NCBI GenBank assembly: GCA_010094045.1
Contig: ML986604.1
Location: forward strand, 191,512-255,511
Direction: 5' to 3'
Origin: Lojkania enalia
Taxonomy: Eukaryota > Ascomycota > Dothideomycetes > Pleosporales
Length of the DNA: 64,000 nucleotides
The translations under genes were made by a program, and so were the position numbers. The notes under the pieces are model-generated. The model had not been told where the DNA came from, made no database searches, and worked only from the letters and a program-made list of their open reading frames with translations. Of the stretch, positions 42,478-53,628 are shown piece by piece; within the stretch, counting starts at the first letter, position 1, and each line of letters opens with the position of its first letter.

Positions 42478-43240
42478 TATGAGGCTCTAAAATTCAAAAT
42501 GTATCAATCTTATGTTTGATTCCGCGCGCTATAAATCTGCCCAGCCTGAGCTCATGGGTTGCTGTACTAGGCTGGACTAGGTTGCTATAAAGACGAGAGA
42601 CAACGCAATATGGGCGGTATGTGTATTAAAAACCTGAACAAGGAATGCATGGGATCCTGGGCTCTAAAAATCATCGTTTGAATGCTGTATAGCTGAATTG
42701 TAGTCTAAAGTTTCGGAAAGATAGTGCATGGGATCACGAGGATCAAAAAAAGACCGTTCGCCGTTCCCATGACCAATTTGTGGACCAAAGAAGTTCCGAA
42801 AAGCGTCATATGCGGCGCTTGTCCTCTAAAGAAATTTAAGGTGGCAAGTTTACGGCCAATTTGTGCAACTAAAACTTCGAGGAGATGGTGGTATGAGATT
42901 CCGGGATACTCGAATGTAGAGTTAATCGACGGTATGTTTCCGCAGTGCTTAAATCGAGAAAAAAAAAAAAAAATTCCCATCGGATTTCGAGGTCTAAAAA
43001 GAGGACTGAATCGAATTAATGGCCAATTCGCGGAGTAAGAATGGGCAATGAAAAGATAGGTGGGATCCTGGAGGTCTGAAAATGGTGTTAACGGGCCTGC
43101 TGGCCGATTTGTGGACTAAAGGACATTATCACGGAGGTTTATGCGGTGCTACACTTTAAAATCCGAATGCTACGTGCAAATGTTTGCAATATTAGAGATA
43201 TATTTTCACCGACTGTATGGAGTAGCTGGTGTCTAAATAG
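42478..43240 (+). repeat. Degenerate tandem array, about 82-bp units with TCTAAA and ACTAAA boxes
   Basis: TCTAAA-like boxes occur at 42486, 42663, 42742 (ATCAAA), 42825, 42909 (CTCGAA), 42993, 43075 (TCTGAA), 43155 (TTTAAA) and 43232. From 42663 to 43155 the spacing is 79, 83, 84, 84, 82 and 80. A second box (TCTAAA, ACCAAA, ACTAAA, CTTAAA, AGTAAG, ACTAAA) lies about 41 bases after each first box, at 42704, 42784, 42868, 42948, 43034 and 43115. The context before the first box is like GGGATCCTGGGG (clear in the units at 42650, 42728 and 43060). The context before the second is like GGCCAATTTGTGG (clear at 42770, 42854, 43020 and 43102). Units are strongly diverged, so this is an old or mutated array. 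I do not recognise it as a known fungal repeat. Confidence 0.75.
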
Positions 43241-46200
43241 TGCATATGTGCTATTGTATCTCTGATTTATGCTTGCAAAACACGCATAGAGAGTATATGG
43301 GGATTAAAAAGGGAGGGAAATGGTTAATGAGTGTTTTCACTATAATCTGTTATCGAAAGATGGGATGGTGGTGTCCTAGATCTAGAGTTGGAGTTTGGGG
43401 TTGTGGGAGTATATAAAAGCTAGACTGCCGGATTCTTTCAACAAAATGCGTCGATACTTAACGTCTCTAATATGTCTACAATTCCCAATCTATGGCCTGC
43501 TTCTGCACTAAGATCATTGGAACAACTACTTCATGGGCAGCAAAGGCAACGCACTTAGAAGTGAAGGCTTAGTGCTCTAAAAACCGACCTGTTTCTTAAT
43601 ATGGTCCACTTCTAGAATCAAAATGGTAAGAGGAGCAATTCCATGACCATGAAATATCCACCACCTTCCATCCTACGCAATTCAACTATCCCCGAAAGCG
43701 AGTCCTCTAAAGTTCTATATTCTGTCTTTCCGTCTCTGCAAAAAAAGTAGCTTATCTAAGTACTTATAGTAAATTGAAAATCCTCGCATAGTCGGATTAC
43801 GGCTGTATGGTCTAAAAATATCGCTGTAGAATATGTATGGCCAGGTTCTAGAGTCTAATCTTAGGGGCCGTATTTGGGGATCTAAAATTGTCGCTCGAAT
43901 TCTCCCCTCTTCCCTCAGACTTCTAAGGTCTCTAACCTCCGATAGAACCCAGATATGGCCTGTCTCTAGACTAAAAATAAAAAAGAGTGACAGATATGAG
44001 TGCTAAACGTAGATTTGTTTTAATAAAAGGTTTCTCGGTTTAAAAAGATAGGACAAGCAGAATGCCCCGAGAATTAAGACCCGAGATAAGGTATATCTTC
44101 TATTATCTTCCCTATTCACAGAAACTACGTCTTAGGTTATCTAAAATTAATCGCCAAAAACATGTGCCAGCTATAGACTAAAAAAAACCGTACCTCTAGT
44201 TTATGCGGTCCTAAAAGGCGTCTTCCACGTGTACAAGATTGTCCACTATTGGTGATAAAGAAATATTATATGTCCTAGATCCTTGGATCAGTAGTCAAAA
44301 CATGGACTAAAAAGCTAAGCGCTATCCGGGCATAAAATTCTGAAGAGCATTTTGAGGCGTAGGCTCGACGATCTGGTCTAAAGTAGGAGACAAATTTTGC
44401 GATGCCTCTTTTTCGGCCTCAAGATATACTTCACATCTGGAACATTCGTCGTACCTATATTTCATATCGTTCGTTCTCTGGCTCGTATATTATATAGAAA
44501 ACCAAGATGAAATCCTTCTATGAGGACATCCCTTGGGCTATAATCTGCGCATATGAGACGCCATGAATTTTGGATTTGAGAACCAGAGACATGGCTGTTC
44601 GCGCCAAAACCAATTGCGAGCAGACTACATGTCCTTTGCATCTGAATTCAGCGCCAAAATACGGGTGAGTTGGAGCTCATGTTTTCGGTAATGCCACCTG
44701 TGACAGTATTAATTATTACTGCCGTATCAAGACTATCGCTATTTCCGTTATGGCCTTCTACGTTAAATTCTAGAGGTTGAAAAGTCTACCCTCCCCACGT
44801 GGTATAGTCTCCGCTGACGGTTCAATTTGCGGGTACATAAACAGGGTTTCTTGTGTTCTTTGCATTCTTACCAAATATCTTTTACAACTAAAACAAACCT
44901 CCTTTCAATTTCATGTGTTCGACCTAGTCTTACGCCAGCTAAAAACCTTATATCAAGGGTACAAGGCCTTCTACCGCCAAATCATCACAACAGCGACGTA
45001 CATACTATGCTTCTATATATAGCAAGAATTGACACCGCTAAGAATAAGAGCATGAGACCCTAATGCCCCTTTATGGTCAAAAAGGGACGAATTGTTAAAG
45101 GCATTTCCCAACCTGTGTACTAAACGAATAATTCGTAAGATTCCTAAACCCCGATAATGTCGATACAGATGACTGTTCTTTCAGTCAATTAACTGTCGCC
45201 AAATCTGATAGAACCGCGGCTATCTAGACCCTTGTGGAGAATTTAATTAAATCGGAGTATATAAACACCCTCTGTTCTGACTTCTCTTTCCAGCAATTTC
45301 GCTCTCGCGAACTGAGTGGGCCATTAATACGCCGCGTGGGGTTTCTAAAAATGAGCTGCTATAGCGGGCATAGATTACTCTACTAAGACTTCCATTCCTT
45401 TCCAAAGATGGAATTCCCTAAATGAGCTTGGATGAGGTTAAATTGCGATTCCCTCGTCCTGGAGACTATAGTAAAATCAACCTACTTCAAGACAATGTTG
45501 CAGCGCTGATCGGGGGTACTGGGTTTCTTATATCTCTAAAAGAGACTGGTCATATTTTTATGGAAATCATTTTTTCTTCTCTAAACCAGCAACACCAACT
45601 TCCATGGAACAGATTCATCGAACTGGCGACTCTAGCTCAGAATTGTCCCAGTTCCATGGGGCATGAGGGGTGTCTCATGCTCTGACGAATTCCAAGATGT
45701 CGATAATTTAAATCTGGCAGAAGGGGTTGCCGTAGCTGCCTCCTACTCATTGCATCTCCTTAAAAATGACAGCTTCAAAATTTGACACTACAATTAAATA
45801 TTTAAGCAAATCATCTGCGAACGCTATTCTAGGAGTCTATATGAATTTTCGATCGCAAAGGGATTGCTCTCAGGAGATCCTTTGAGGTGCGCTATACTCT
45901 TTATCAGAAATAAGACTCCCCTATTTCTTTAGGATGTTCATGGTTACTTAGGTTAGCAAAACAAAACAATGATGTTCATCACGAAAACAATGCCTTGAAA
46001 CTCCAACTAGCAATACGAACGGGCAATGGTGCGGATTCAACTGCTATTCGCAACCCTTGTTGGGCTCTACTGGACGTTAGATTGCCTCTCGCTCCTAGCT
46101 ACATTGTATCTCTGTGTCCTTATAACCTTTAAGGCTCAGATTACGGACCCAATATCCATAGGGTGGCTTCTAGAAATGCCTATTCATCGCGTCATGCTCC

Positions 46201-48100
46201 TCTATAACTAAGACTCGTTGGAAACCACTACGATGGTCTGTTCTTGCTCTTCTAAATTCAGAACACTGCCGTTGATAAGTAGATGTTCCATTTCCAAGAC
46301 ATTAATACAGTATCTGAGATGGAACGTCATGTTTCATTGCCTCTAGAACGTCTCGACTTCTAGGCTTACTAAGATTACCTGTTGAAAACAGGAATGGAAA
46401 CAATTTCTTGCTACAGGGAGGCTCCGTAGGGACCGTTTATGGAGTCGTAGCTTTTGCGGCCAACTTTTCAGAATGCTAATTTAACTTCACGATAAACATT
46501 TCACCAAATTTCAGTTCTTCATTACTCAGACATTCACCACCTTATAAACTATATGGTCTCTAACTCCAAATGATACCTACTCTGGGAACCTGAGCTTCCA
46601 TAAATGATACTTGGGGAGATACATGATCCTTCATGACAAGAAATTTCGCTACTAAGACTGCACGCTTTTTGTTCTCAAGGACAAAAGACGTCAAAGCATG
46701 ATGCTCATAGATGATGAATTTCTGTTTAGATGTAAATGGAGAACTCTAAATGCTATGCGGAACTTCGAGATACGTCTAATGCTCTAGAATGAGAAAGTGC
46801 AGAACCATACCGAAGCAATGATTTTTCCCTAATGTTTACTTGCTAGCACAGGTATCCTTTATTCAAAATTCCTTAGTGGAGCCGTATGCTGAGGTGTGGG
46901 GGAATATAAATGCCTCCATCTAAGGCTTCTTTCTACTTTCTTTAGTCTTAGCTGGACGGTCGGGAAAGAGGGTACTCATATCCATGTTCCAAGCTTCTAT
47001 TCCTACATGCCCGTATTTTCGAAAATATAAAAGGAAAACTGATTCGACTCTATGGTCTCTAACTCGAGCTGCATCTTCACCTTCAGTCAGTTTTGCCTGA
47101 AACTTCTGAATGATAAAAATCTTTCCATCTCCAGAATCTCTCCACCATTCATATTCTTGCAAAATAAAATGCCAAAATCGCTATTACCATGGTGTCTAAA
47201 CAAGCCAGGTCCCTGCGGCCAGTAGACTTAAAATCCTTGAGATTCACGAATAATGTCAAGTGTATAACGACGATCCATTTTGCTCTAAGGAGTACGATAG
47301 TTCATTTCTAAGGAGATAGGGCCAAACAGAAATCTCACCCTTTAATTTTCTTAACGATATGGAAAACAATAGTAGCTGTTCCATGCTGTTAGAACGGGAC
47401 TTATTTTCGACGATAAAGATGCTTTGAGCGTATCCCATAGGCGTGCTTCGGCCTCTCATATATCCGCTTAGGAAATTTCGAATTGTTAAGGTGCTATCTT
47501 TTCTATGCCGTCCCTTCACAAAATTGGGCAAGAGATAGTTATGGTATCGAGACAGGCTTTGAATTATCCGAGAACCTAGAGACCACGATATTACGTCTTT
47601 GCGACTCTAATACAATGCACACTCGGACAATAATTGCTCATCAGAATATCTCTGGTCCTTTTCTCGAGAAGTTTCCGAGTTCAAGTCGTATGGCAGTTCC
47701 TCATTGCCAGTAAAGAACTAGGAATTTCGAGGGACTTTTCGAATAGGCTTGTTGTTGTCTCCAAAAAAGGTCATAAAGACAGTTCGGGATATAAGAGCCC
47801 TGCTCTTCTCTGCTCGTTGTAGTCAAAACCCTGTGTATTCTCCAGACAAAGGAAGAACTTGGAATGGCCCAAGGTATCAATTACAGCTTCTAAATCTCTA
47901 AAACTTGATGAAAATAGACAATGACTTCAAGATATGGTACTGATTTTGAGCTCCCGCCTTCTAAAACCACTTGCACCTCACCTCCATTGTAGTCACTGAA
48001 AGAGAGATAGAGACTGATTAGACCCATGATCTGCGGTGTCTAGAGAGTCCCCAAGGAATCAGGAGAGATGTTTAAGACGATGATCTTAACTGTTGATGAT
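43241..48100 (+). repeat. Continuation: one-strand recurrence of CTAAA boxes, degenerate
   Basis: CTAAA preceded by T, A or C recurs on the plus strand, for example at 43572, 43704, 43811, 43881, 43970, 44140, 44177, 44211, 44306, 44377, 45343, 45535 and 45580. Many intervals between 43811 and 44377 are 33-48 bases. The context (TATGGCC ... TAGACTAAA, GGTCTAAAAATATCGC) recalls the array at 42.5-43.2 kb. The complementary TTTAG is visibly rarer. No coding ORF above 105 residues and no transposon domain is present. Regular periodicity is lost beyond about 44.4 kb, so membership of the right part is uncertain. Confidence 0.45.
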
Positions 48101-48894
48101 TCCAGGCCTTAATTACCTGGATTACAGGACAGCTCTGTCTATTGTTTAAACCAAAGTGAAGACGGAATCATGGAGAGAAGCTAGTGTCACGTGTTCCTAA
48201 TATCATATTATAGCTAGCCTGTATTAGAGGCCTATATAGTCCCGTCACTGCCAGCCTCTAGCTAGGCAGGCTACATGTTGTTACCAACATTCTTTAGTAA
48301 AGCCTAAGATAAAGAAGAAGTACTTTGGTTTCAATAGTTGTTTGTGTAGGGAATAGTCCGGAACCATAGTGTGCCCTGTGCACGCTATTCGGTAACAGAA
48401 AGTGTGACTGAGCCCTAAAAATAGTTAGCCGTGAGACGATAAAATACGAGAGGAGGACCGTGAAGATAGATGTGGACGGATTGTTAGTTCCATGCATGGT
48501 GAAAGTGATAAAGAACCGAAAAAGATGCTAATGACTATTAGAAGCTGAATTCCCCTAAATCCTACCGGAGACAAACAAAACGTGAACATGTAACGGATTA
48601 TTAATTGTTGTCAAGGTAATAACAGACGGTTCATGTGTAAAAAGTGACAACATGCATTCTCGGAAGACATCGTTCTGAATTGGGCTAATTGTGCCTACCC
48701 TTGCCCATATCTTCCTGGCACGATCCTCCTATCCAATATAGCTCACGATTATAATTATCTTGGAACAAAAAAAAAAGACCATACCAAACTCTATGAGTAT
48801 AGATGCCACTCATCAAAAAACAATATATCGTATCCTCATTACAATCCCAAGAGTCGAGCTAGACCCGAAATCTAAATCAACTTCTGGGGTAGAC
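48101..48894. other. AT-rich spacer, nothing recognised
   Basis: No gene. An imperfect inverted repeat (CCAGCCTCTAGCTAGGCAGG) lies near 48250. Confidence 0.4.
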
Positions 48895-49481
48895 TCATTC
48901 CAGAGGAAATGGTAGATAATGTGCTACTAATGGAGAATATTCAAGCTGCGGCCAACCCCCATATCTAGGCTTTGGCGTCGCATAATACGGTAGACGACGA
49001 GGACCGATCTGAATATCGATGGCCATATCCCGCAATACTTCCGCCATTCTTTGCAGTTCCCAATAGTCTAAATGATCCAAATAAAAATTCCAGACTGTTT
49101 GTGACAAGTGTTCGACTTCACGTGATAATGGGTAACGGTCGGGGCCGTCGACATAGCCATTCCGGTAATGAAAGTGTATCCTATTGTATCTATGGCAGAG
49201 GAAGTCGAAGAAACTAGGGTGGAAGTAGAGGAGATCTTGTACAAGAGTCGAACGGTCCGTTATCTGGGCATGATGTTAGGGATCCTCGGCAGAGGGAAGG
49301 GATGTAGTCTGCCCACATGTTCGGTCCAAGCTAGGCAGAAGTCACAGCAAGGTCGTCTCCCATACCAATGCCTAGCCCTGTCTAGGAGTGCGTGAGGGTG
49401 TTTATGAATATGTTCGTCGTAAGGCCATGGGTACGTCCAGTCCCAATCGCATAAGGGCTGAAATAAGTCGTCTTCATCCAT
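48895..49481 (-). pseudogene. Trp/His/Tyr-rich decayed gene, family unknown
   Basis: Two adjacent minus-strand frames look like one protein broken once. The first (49481-49260) begins MDEDDLFQPLCDWDWTYPWP and ends at a TAA around 49260. The second is open from there to 48895 (about 120 codons) and reads ITDRSTLVQDLLYFHPSFFD, YNRIHFHYRNGYVDGPDRYP and VWNFYLDHLDYWELQRMAEV. An open stretch of this length is notable in AT-rich DNA. The break is a stop plus frame change at about 49258, which could be a frameshift or a missed intron. I do not recognise the family. Confidence 0.4.
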
Positions 49482-50729
49482 ATTTGGGAGAAAAACGGAA
49501 GGCTATTATCGTTTAGATGCTCGATTATGCAGCGCTCAGGGACAGACATTCATCATTTATGCATTCAACATGTTTCCCGTTGCCACTTTCTGAGTAGCAC
49601 GACTGCTACTGGTTCTGGGCTTGGATGCAAAGCAACGCTTCGAGGGATGATCAAGCAAACATTGCTACATCTAGATCTGGAAGGAAAGGAGAGCCTATGA
49701 TTTCTATCCCTTAACTTTTGGTACGACAAAGGAAGAATTTTATATTTCGCACGAGGACAGCTCCCTATTAAAGATATAAAATTACTCGAAACAAGCATCC
49801 AGAACCGCGAGACTTTCGGTGCCGAGCATGCTCGGCCATTATATTAATGGCTGATGCAAGCATGAAACCGGCAGATTAGTAGCGTGGTGGAGGACAAATT
49901 CAATCGTGTGCCTGGTGCTGTGTTTCGACGCAATCGATTAATCCTTCCAATACACTCACGACAGCTGCATCCTAGTGGGACTGATGCCTCACTGCCTAAT
50001 TGGCTGGGAGGGATGCTCTACTTAAGCGTCAAGCGGCAGTAATCATCGCGTATGGTCTAAGCCGTGGGTGAGTAGATGCAATAGTCCCTTTTTTTTTTGT
50101 TTGCTTGTCTTCTGAAGGGAGAAAAGTTAGTTAGGGGATTTTAGGTCGGTATGATGGGAGACTAGCATATCGTATGCCAGACAGACTGTAGAAAGGTATA
50201 CTTTAGGCAATGAAGTTCACTACTGTGAGAATCTCGAGGCGCAGAGCAAACAGGTCCTGACTTTTGCACAACGCGACGGTTTCCTGCGGGAGGCTCCTAG
50301 TTACTTCTGCACAACCAAACCACAGCAAATTCAGGGCGAGGTGGCAATTCAATTGATTGCTTGACCGCACATGCCGCGTGAAAGCGGGCAACGCCGACAT
50401 AAATTCTAAGGTTCCCAATGCGCGTGGGGTCTGACTAGTCTAGATGTCAGCAATGGTAAAGTCCTGATGGAGATATTTCGACCGTGTCACAAGCAAGATC
50501 CGGATGCAGATGGGAAATGCGGAGTATCTTGTCGTGGATAGGGTCGTGGCGCGAACGCGTCGCGAGGACCACACTTCATGTGGCTGGGAGGCCAAGGCGC
50601 TAAACACCACTTTACGCGGGTCGCGGTTGCGCGCCATAAGCTCGACGCGCCAGATGTACCTCCTCTCTACTTCAACCCACAAGGCACCTCTTCCCTTCCC
50701 CGTACTCCCTTCCTTTCACGTTCTTCAGG
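49482..50729. other. Boundary of AT-rich block and CDC6 promoter
   Basis: No gene is supported. AT-rich to about 50.4 kb with a T10-type run near 50090, then GC-richer promoter sequence with the MCB-like sites listed separately. Confidence 0.5.
50555..50650 (+). promoter_or_regulatory. MluI cell-cycle box-like cluster upstream of CDC6
   Basis: ACGCGT occurs at 50555-50560, ACGCGG at 50614-50619 and ACGCGC at 50645-50650, about 175, 116 and 85 bases before the CDC6 start. In both yeasts the MBF complex binds ACGCGT in promoters of G1/S genes, including CDC6/cdc18. Function here is inferred by analogy. Confidence 0.6.
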
Positions 50730-52721
50730 ATGCCTTCCACGGTTCTTGGAAAGAGGACTCGCAGCTCTGCAAATGTAGACGCACATGGTAAGCGCAATTG
50801 ATGCTTAGATCCCCTGAACACGTTTAACGCAGTACATACAGACACTGCATCTACCGTTTCGACCCGCGCAAAACGCCGGGCACAGTTTGTTATCCTAGAT
50901 GACGCTGAGAACGAGAATCCATTCGTCACTCCGAAGAAAACCTCCGTACACGATGGCGACGCAATGGAAGTCGATGGAGTGGACCAGAAGCTGTCGGGAA
51001 AGCGCGGGAAGAAGACAGCCACGACGCCTGCTAAACACAGCACTTCTGAGCGACGAGTCCCGCTGTCGCTATCGCCGACAAAAGTCAACTCTCCCTCCAA
51101 AGCACCTACCGAATCTCCAGAGAAGCGGTTTGCGACGCCTCAGACTCCCAGGCATCGTGACGCGCTTCCAAAGGTCGCCGTTACCCCAAGACACCGCATC
51201 ATAGTCGCTGGCCGACCCATTACACCTCGAACACCGCGTACGCCGGCTACTCCTCGCCATACGACTTCCACGGTTTACAATGAAGCCCGGCAACTGTTCG
51301 CTAGGGGATCTGCGCCAACAGCATTGTTCGAACGAGAAGATGAGCGAAAGGAGCTTGAAGCGTTCATCTCGATGCGCACAAGAGCAAAGAAATCCGGATG
51401 CATATACATCTCTGGTCCTCCTGGAACTGGAAAGAGCGCCTTTGTCAACCAAGTTTGCAGCTCCATTGAAACCGAAGCAAGCGTCATGACTGGCTACATC
51501 AATTGCATGAGTATCAAGGATTCTACTGATTTGTATAGGAAGTTGTTGGAGGATTTTATTGACATCTCCGGGGTTCCAGAAGGCGACGAGATGGAAACGC
51601 TAAGGAGACTTTTCTTTCAACGCAGCTCATCATACGTCATCACGCTTGATGAGGTTGATCATCTTCTTGGGCTCGACCTCGACCTCCTCTACAACATCTT
51701 CGAGTGGTCACTTCAACACTCTTCGAGCCTGGTTCTTGTTGGTATCGCGAATGCTCTCGATTTCACGGATAGATTTCTCCCTCGACTAAAGGCTCGCGGT
51801 CTTAAACCCCACCTCCTTCCATTTCTACCCTATACGGCACCGCAAATCGCATCCGTTATTACATCAAAGCTTAAGTCTTTAACTCTCAAAAACCCCGACC
51901 ACGTTCCATTCATTCATCCAACCGCGATTCAGTTCCTCTCCAAGAAGGTGGCAGCACAGTCCGGGGATCTCCGAAAAGCATTCGACATTTGTCGTCGAGC
52001 CATTGATCTCATCGAGGCCGACACATGCGATCAGCATGCCAAAAAGGAAGCCGGGATCACACCGTCACCGACGCCTTCGCCTTCTAAAGCACCACTGGTG
52101 GAGAACATGAATTTGTCTTCGCCCGCAGGGCGATCGCCATCAAAGGCAAATATGAACGGGGCCATTGAGGTTTCCCAAGCCCAGCTTACAATCGAAAATG
52201 CACCACGAGCCACAATCGCGCATATGGCACGGATCACGGCCGCAGTGTTCAGTAATGGTACCCTTCAGCGTCTCCAAAACCTAAATCTTCAACAAAAGGC
52301 AGTGCTTTGCGCTCTATCAGCTCTGGAGAAAAAGAAGCACAATTCAGTGAATAGTGTTCTCGCTACCCCATCCAAGGCTCAAAGCACTGCACCAACGATT
52401 AAGGCTCTCTTCGAAGCTTATACCTCTTTATGCAAGCGAGAGAATATCCTCCACCCACTTACAAGTACCGAATTCCGAGACATAGTGGGTAGCTTGGAAA
52501 CTTTGTCGCTCGTGTCTGCGGTGGAGGGCAAAGCTGGTTCATTAGTTGTTGCATCAGGAACGCCGAGCAGGAAGGGGAGAGGTGGAGGAGGGTTTGGTGG
52601 AGCTGCTGTGGAGGATCGTCGCGTTGCAAGCTCGGTGGGAACCAAAGAACTTGCCGCTGCTCTTGTTGGTCCTGGTAGTGCTATTCTGAAGGGTATCCTA
52701 GAAGGTGAAGACTCTATCTAA
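50730..52721 (+). CDS. CDC6: Cdc6/Cdc18 replication-licensing AAA+ ATPase
   Basis: Two exons (50730-50787, 50833-52721) encode 648 residues. The 45-nt intron joins MPSTVLGKRTRSSANVDAH to the main frame. The N-terminus (residues 1-165) is disordered, basic and dense in SP/TP sites (LSLSPTK, TESPEKR, ATPQTPRHR, VTPRHR, ITPRTPRTP), as expected for CDK control of Cdc6. The AAA+ module begins at about 180, with Walker A GPPGTGKS at 214-221 and Walker B VITLDEVDH with DE at 292-293. A winged-helix-like C-terminus follows after a Ser/Pro insert (TPSPTPSPSKAP). Cdc6 with ORC loads MCM2-7 in G1. It is an intact gene lying between two degraded AT-rich blocks, and the upstream MCB-like sites fit G1/S expression. 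Confidence 0.93.
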
Positions 52722-53628
52722 ACGCTTGTATGTTCTGGGATGTTCAACAGGGTAGGTGTGCTGGTGGTGTATTCTTGCATAGCGTGGCGCTCTGGTTAAA
52801 TGCTTTGTGTATGCCATGGCATAGTTAGCATAGCAGTTGGTTGTAACACTAATTCAACTAGAAATTGAAGATGCGAAAACCACTAATGTGCTCTTAAGCG
52901 CCTATAGATGTGCTCATTGAAGATATACTTCTACCGAGTTCATTTGCTGTATTTCGGAGACCGACCTTTCCCATGATTTGTATTTTGTCCTGCACGCATT
53001 TCCTTCATTATGCCTCTACAACTTCAAGATTGGTTGCGATGACAAGCAGAGGAATATTGTATGTGACAGGGTTCTTCGCGCAAGTCAGTACGTGGACAAC
53101 ACGACATAATTCCACACCTTTTGTTACTATTTACAACCTAGACACAAATGCCCTGAGAACCCACGTGCGATCAATGATAAGATGAGCCACCCACCATACG
53201 GTGCCATGGGTTCTCCATATCGGTCCACCTTCCGACTTCGACTCCTCTCACCTAACCCTGGCAATAATGCATACTAATATCTGAGTTCGAACTTGAGCAA
53301 TTCTATTATCAGCTAACGAGGATGAGGTCATGTTGTTTACTAGAGTAACCGAGTACATGAAGAACCGTTCCTAGCAGTGGTCTTCGCTATATCTTGTTTT
53401 TGATCACTAACAATGATAGCAAACCAGGATTCCATGCGTGTCCTCAATTGGTTATACGTGGCAAAGTAAAATCCTGTCGCGTAGGCAGCGACTATGCCAC
53501 AAATCTCTATCCATATATCTTCCTGCATTTGGCTTCATCTCTAGCCCGTACCGCACTTCGGCCACATTCCCATAATCACGCCCATCTAATCGGAATCTCT
53601 GCTTCAAGTGACGAATTAACTATAAAAC
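52722..53628. other. CDC6 3' flank into AT-rich block
   Basis: No gene is supported. ORFs of 60-91 residues have no family features. Confidence 0.45.

Noticed and set aside
42724..43038. 104-residue ORF in the array as a real protein
   Set aside because: It spans several array units, and its residues simply reflect the repeated box (IKK, LKK, LKR). Neighbouring units have stops in the same frame.
42478..43240. CRISPR array
   Set aside because: Regular spacing of about 82 bp invited the idea, but the conserved parts are short degenerate boxes rather than identical repeats, and the organism is a fungus.
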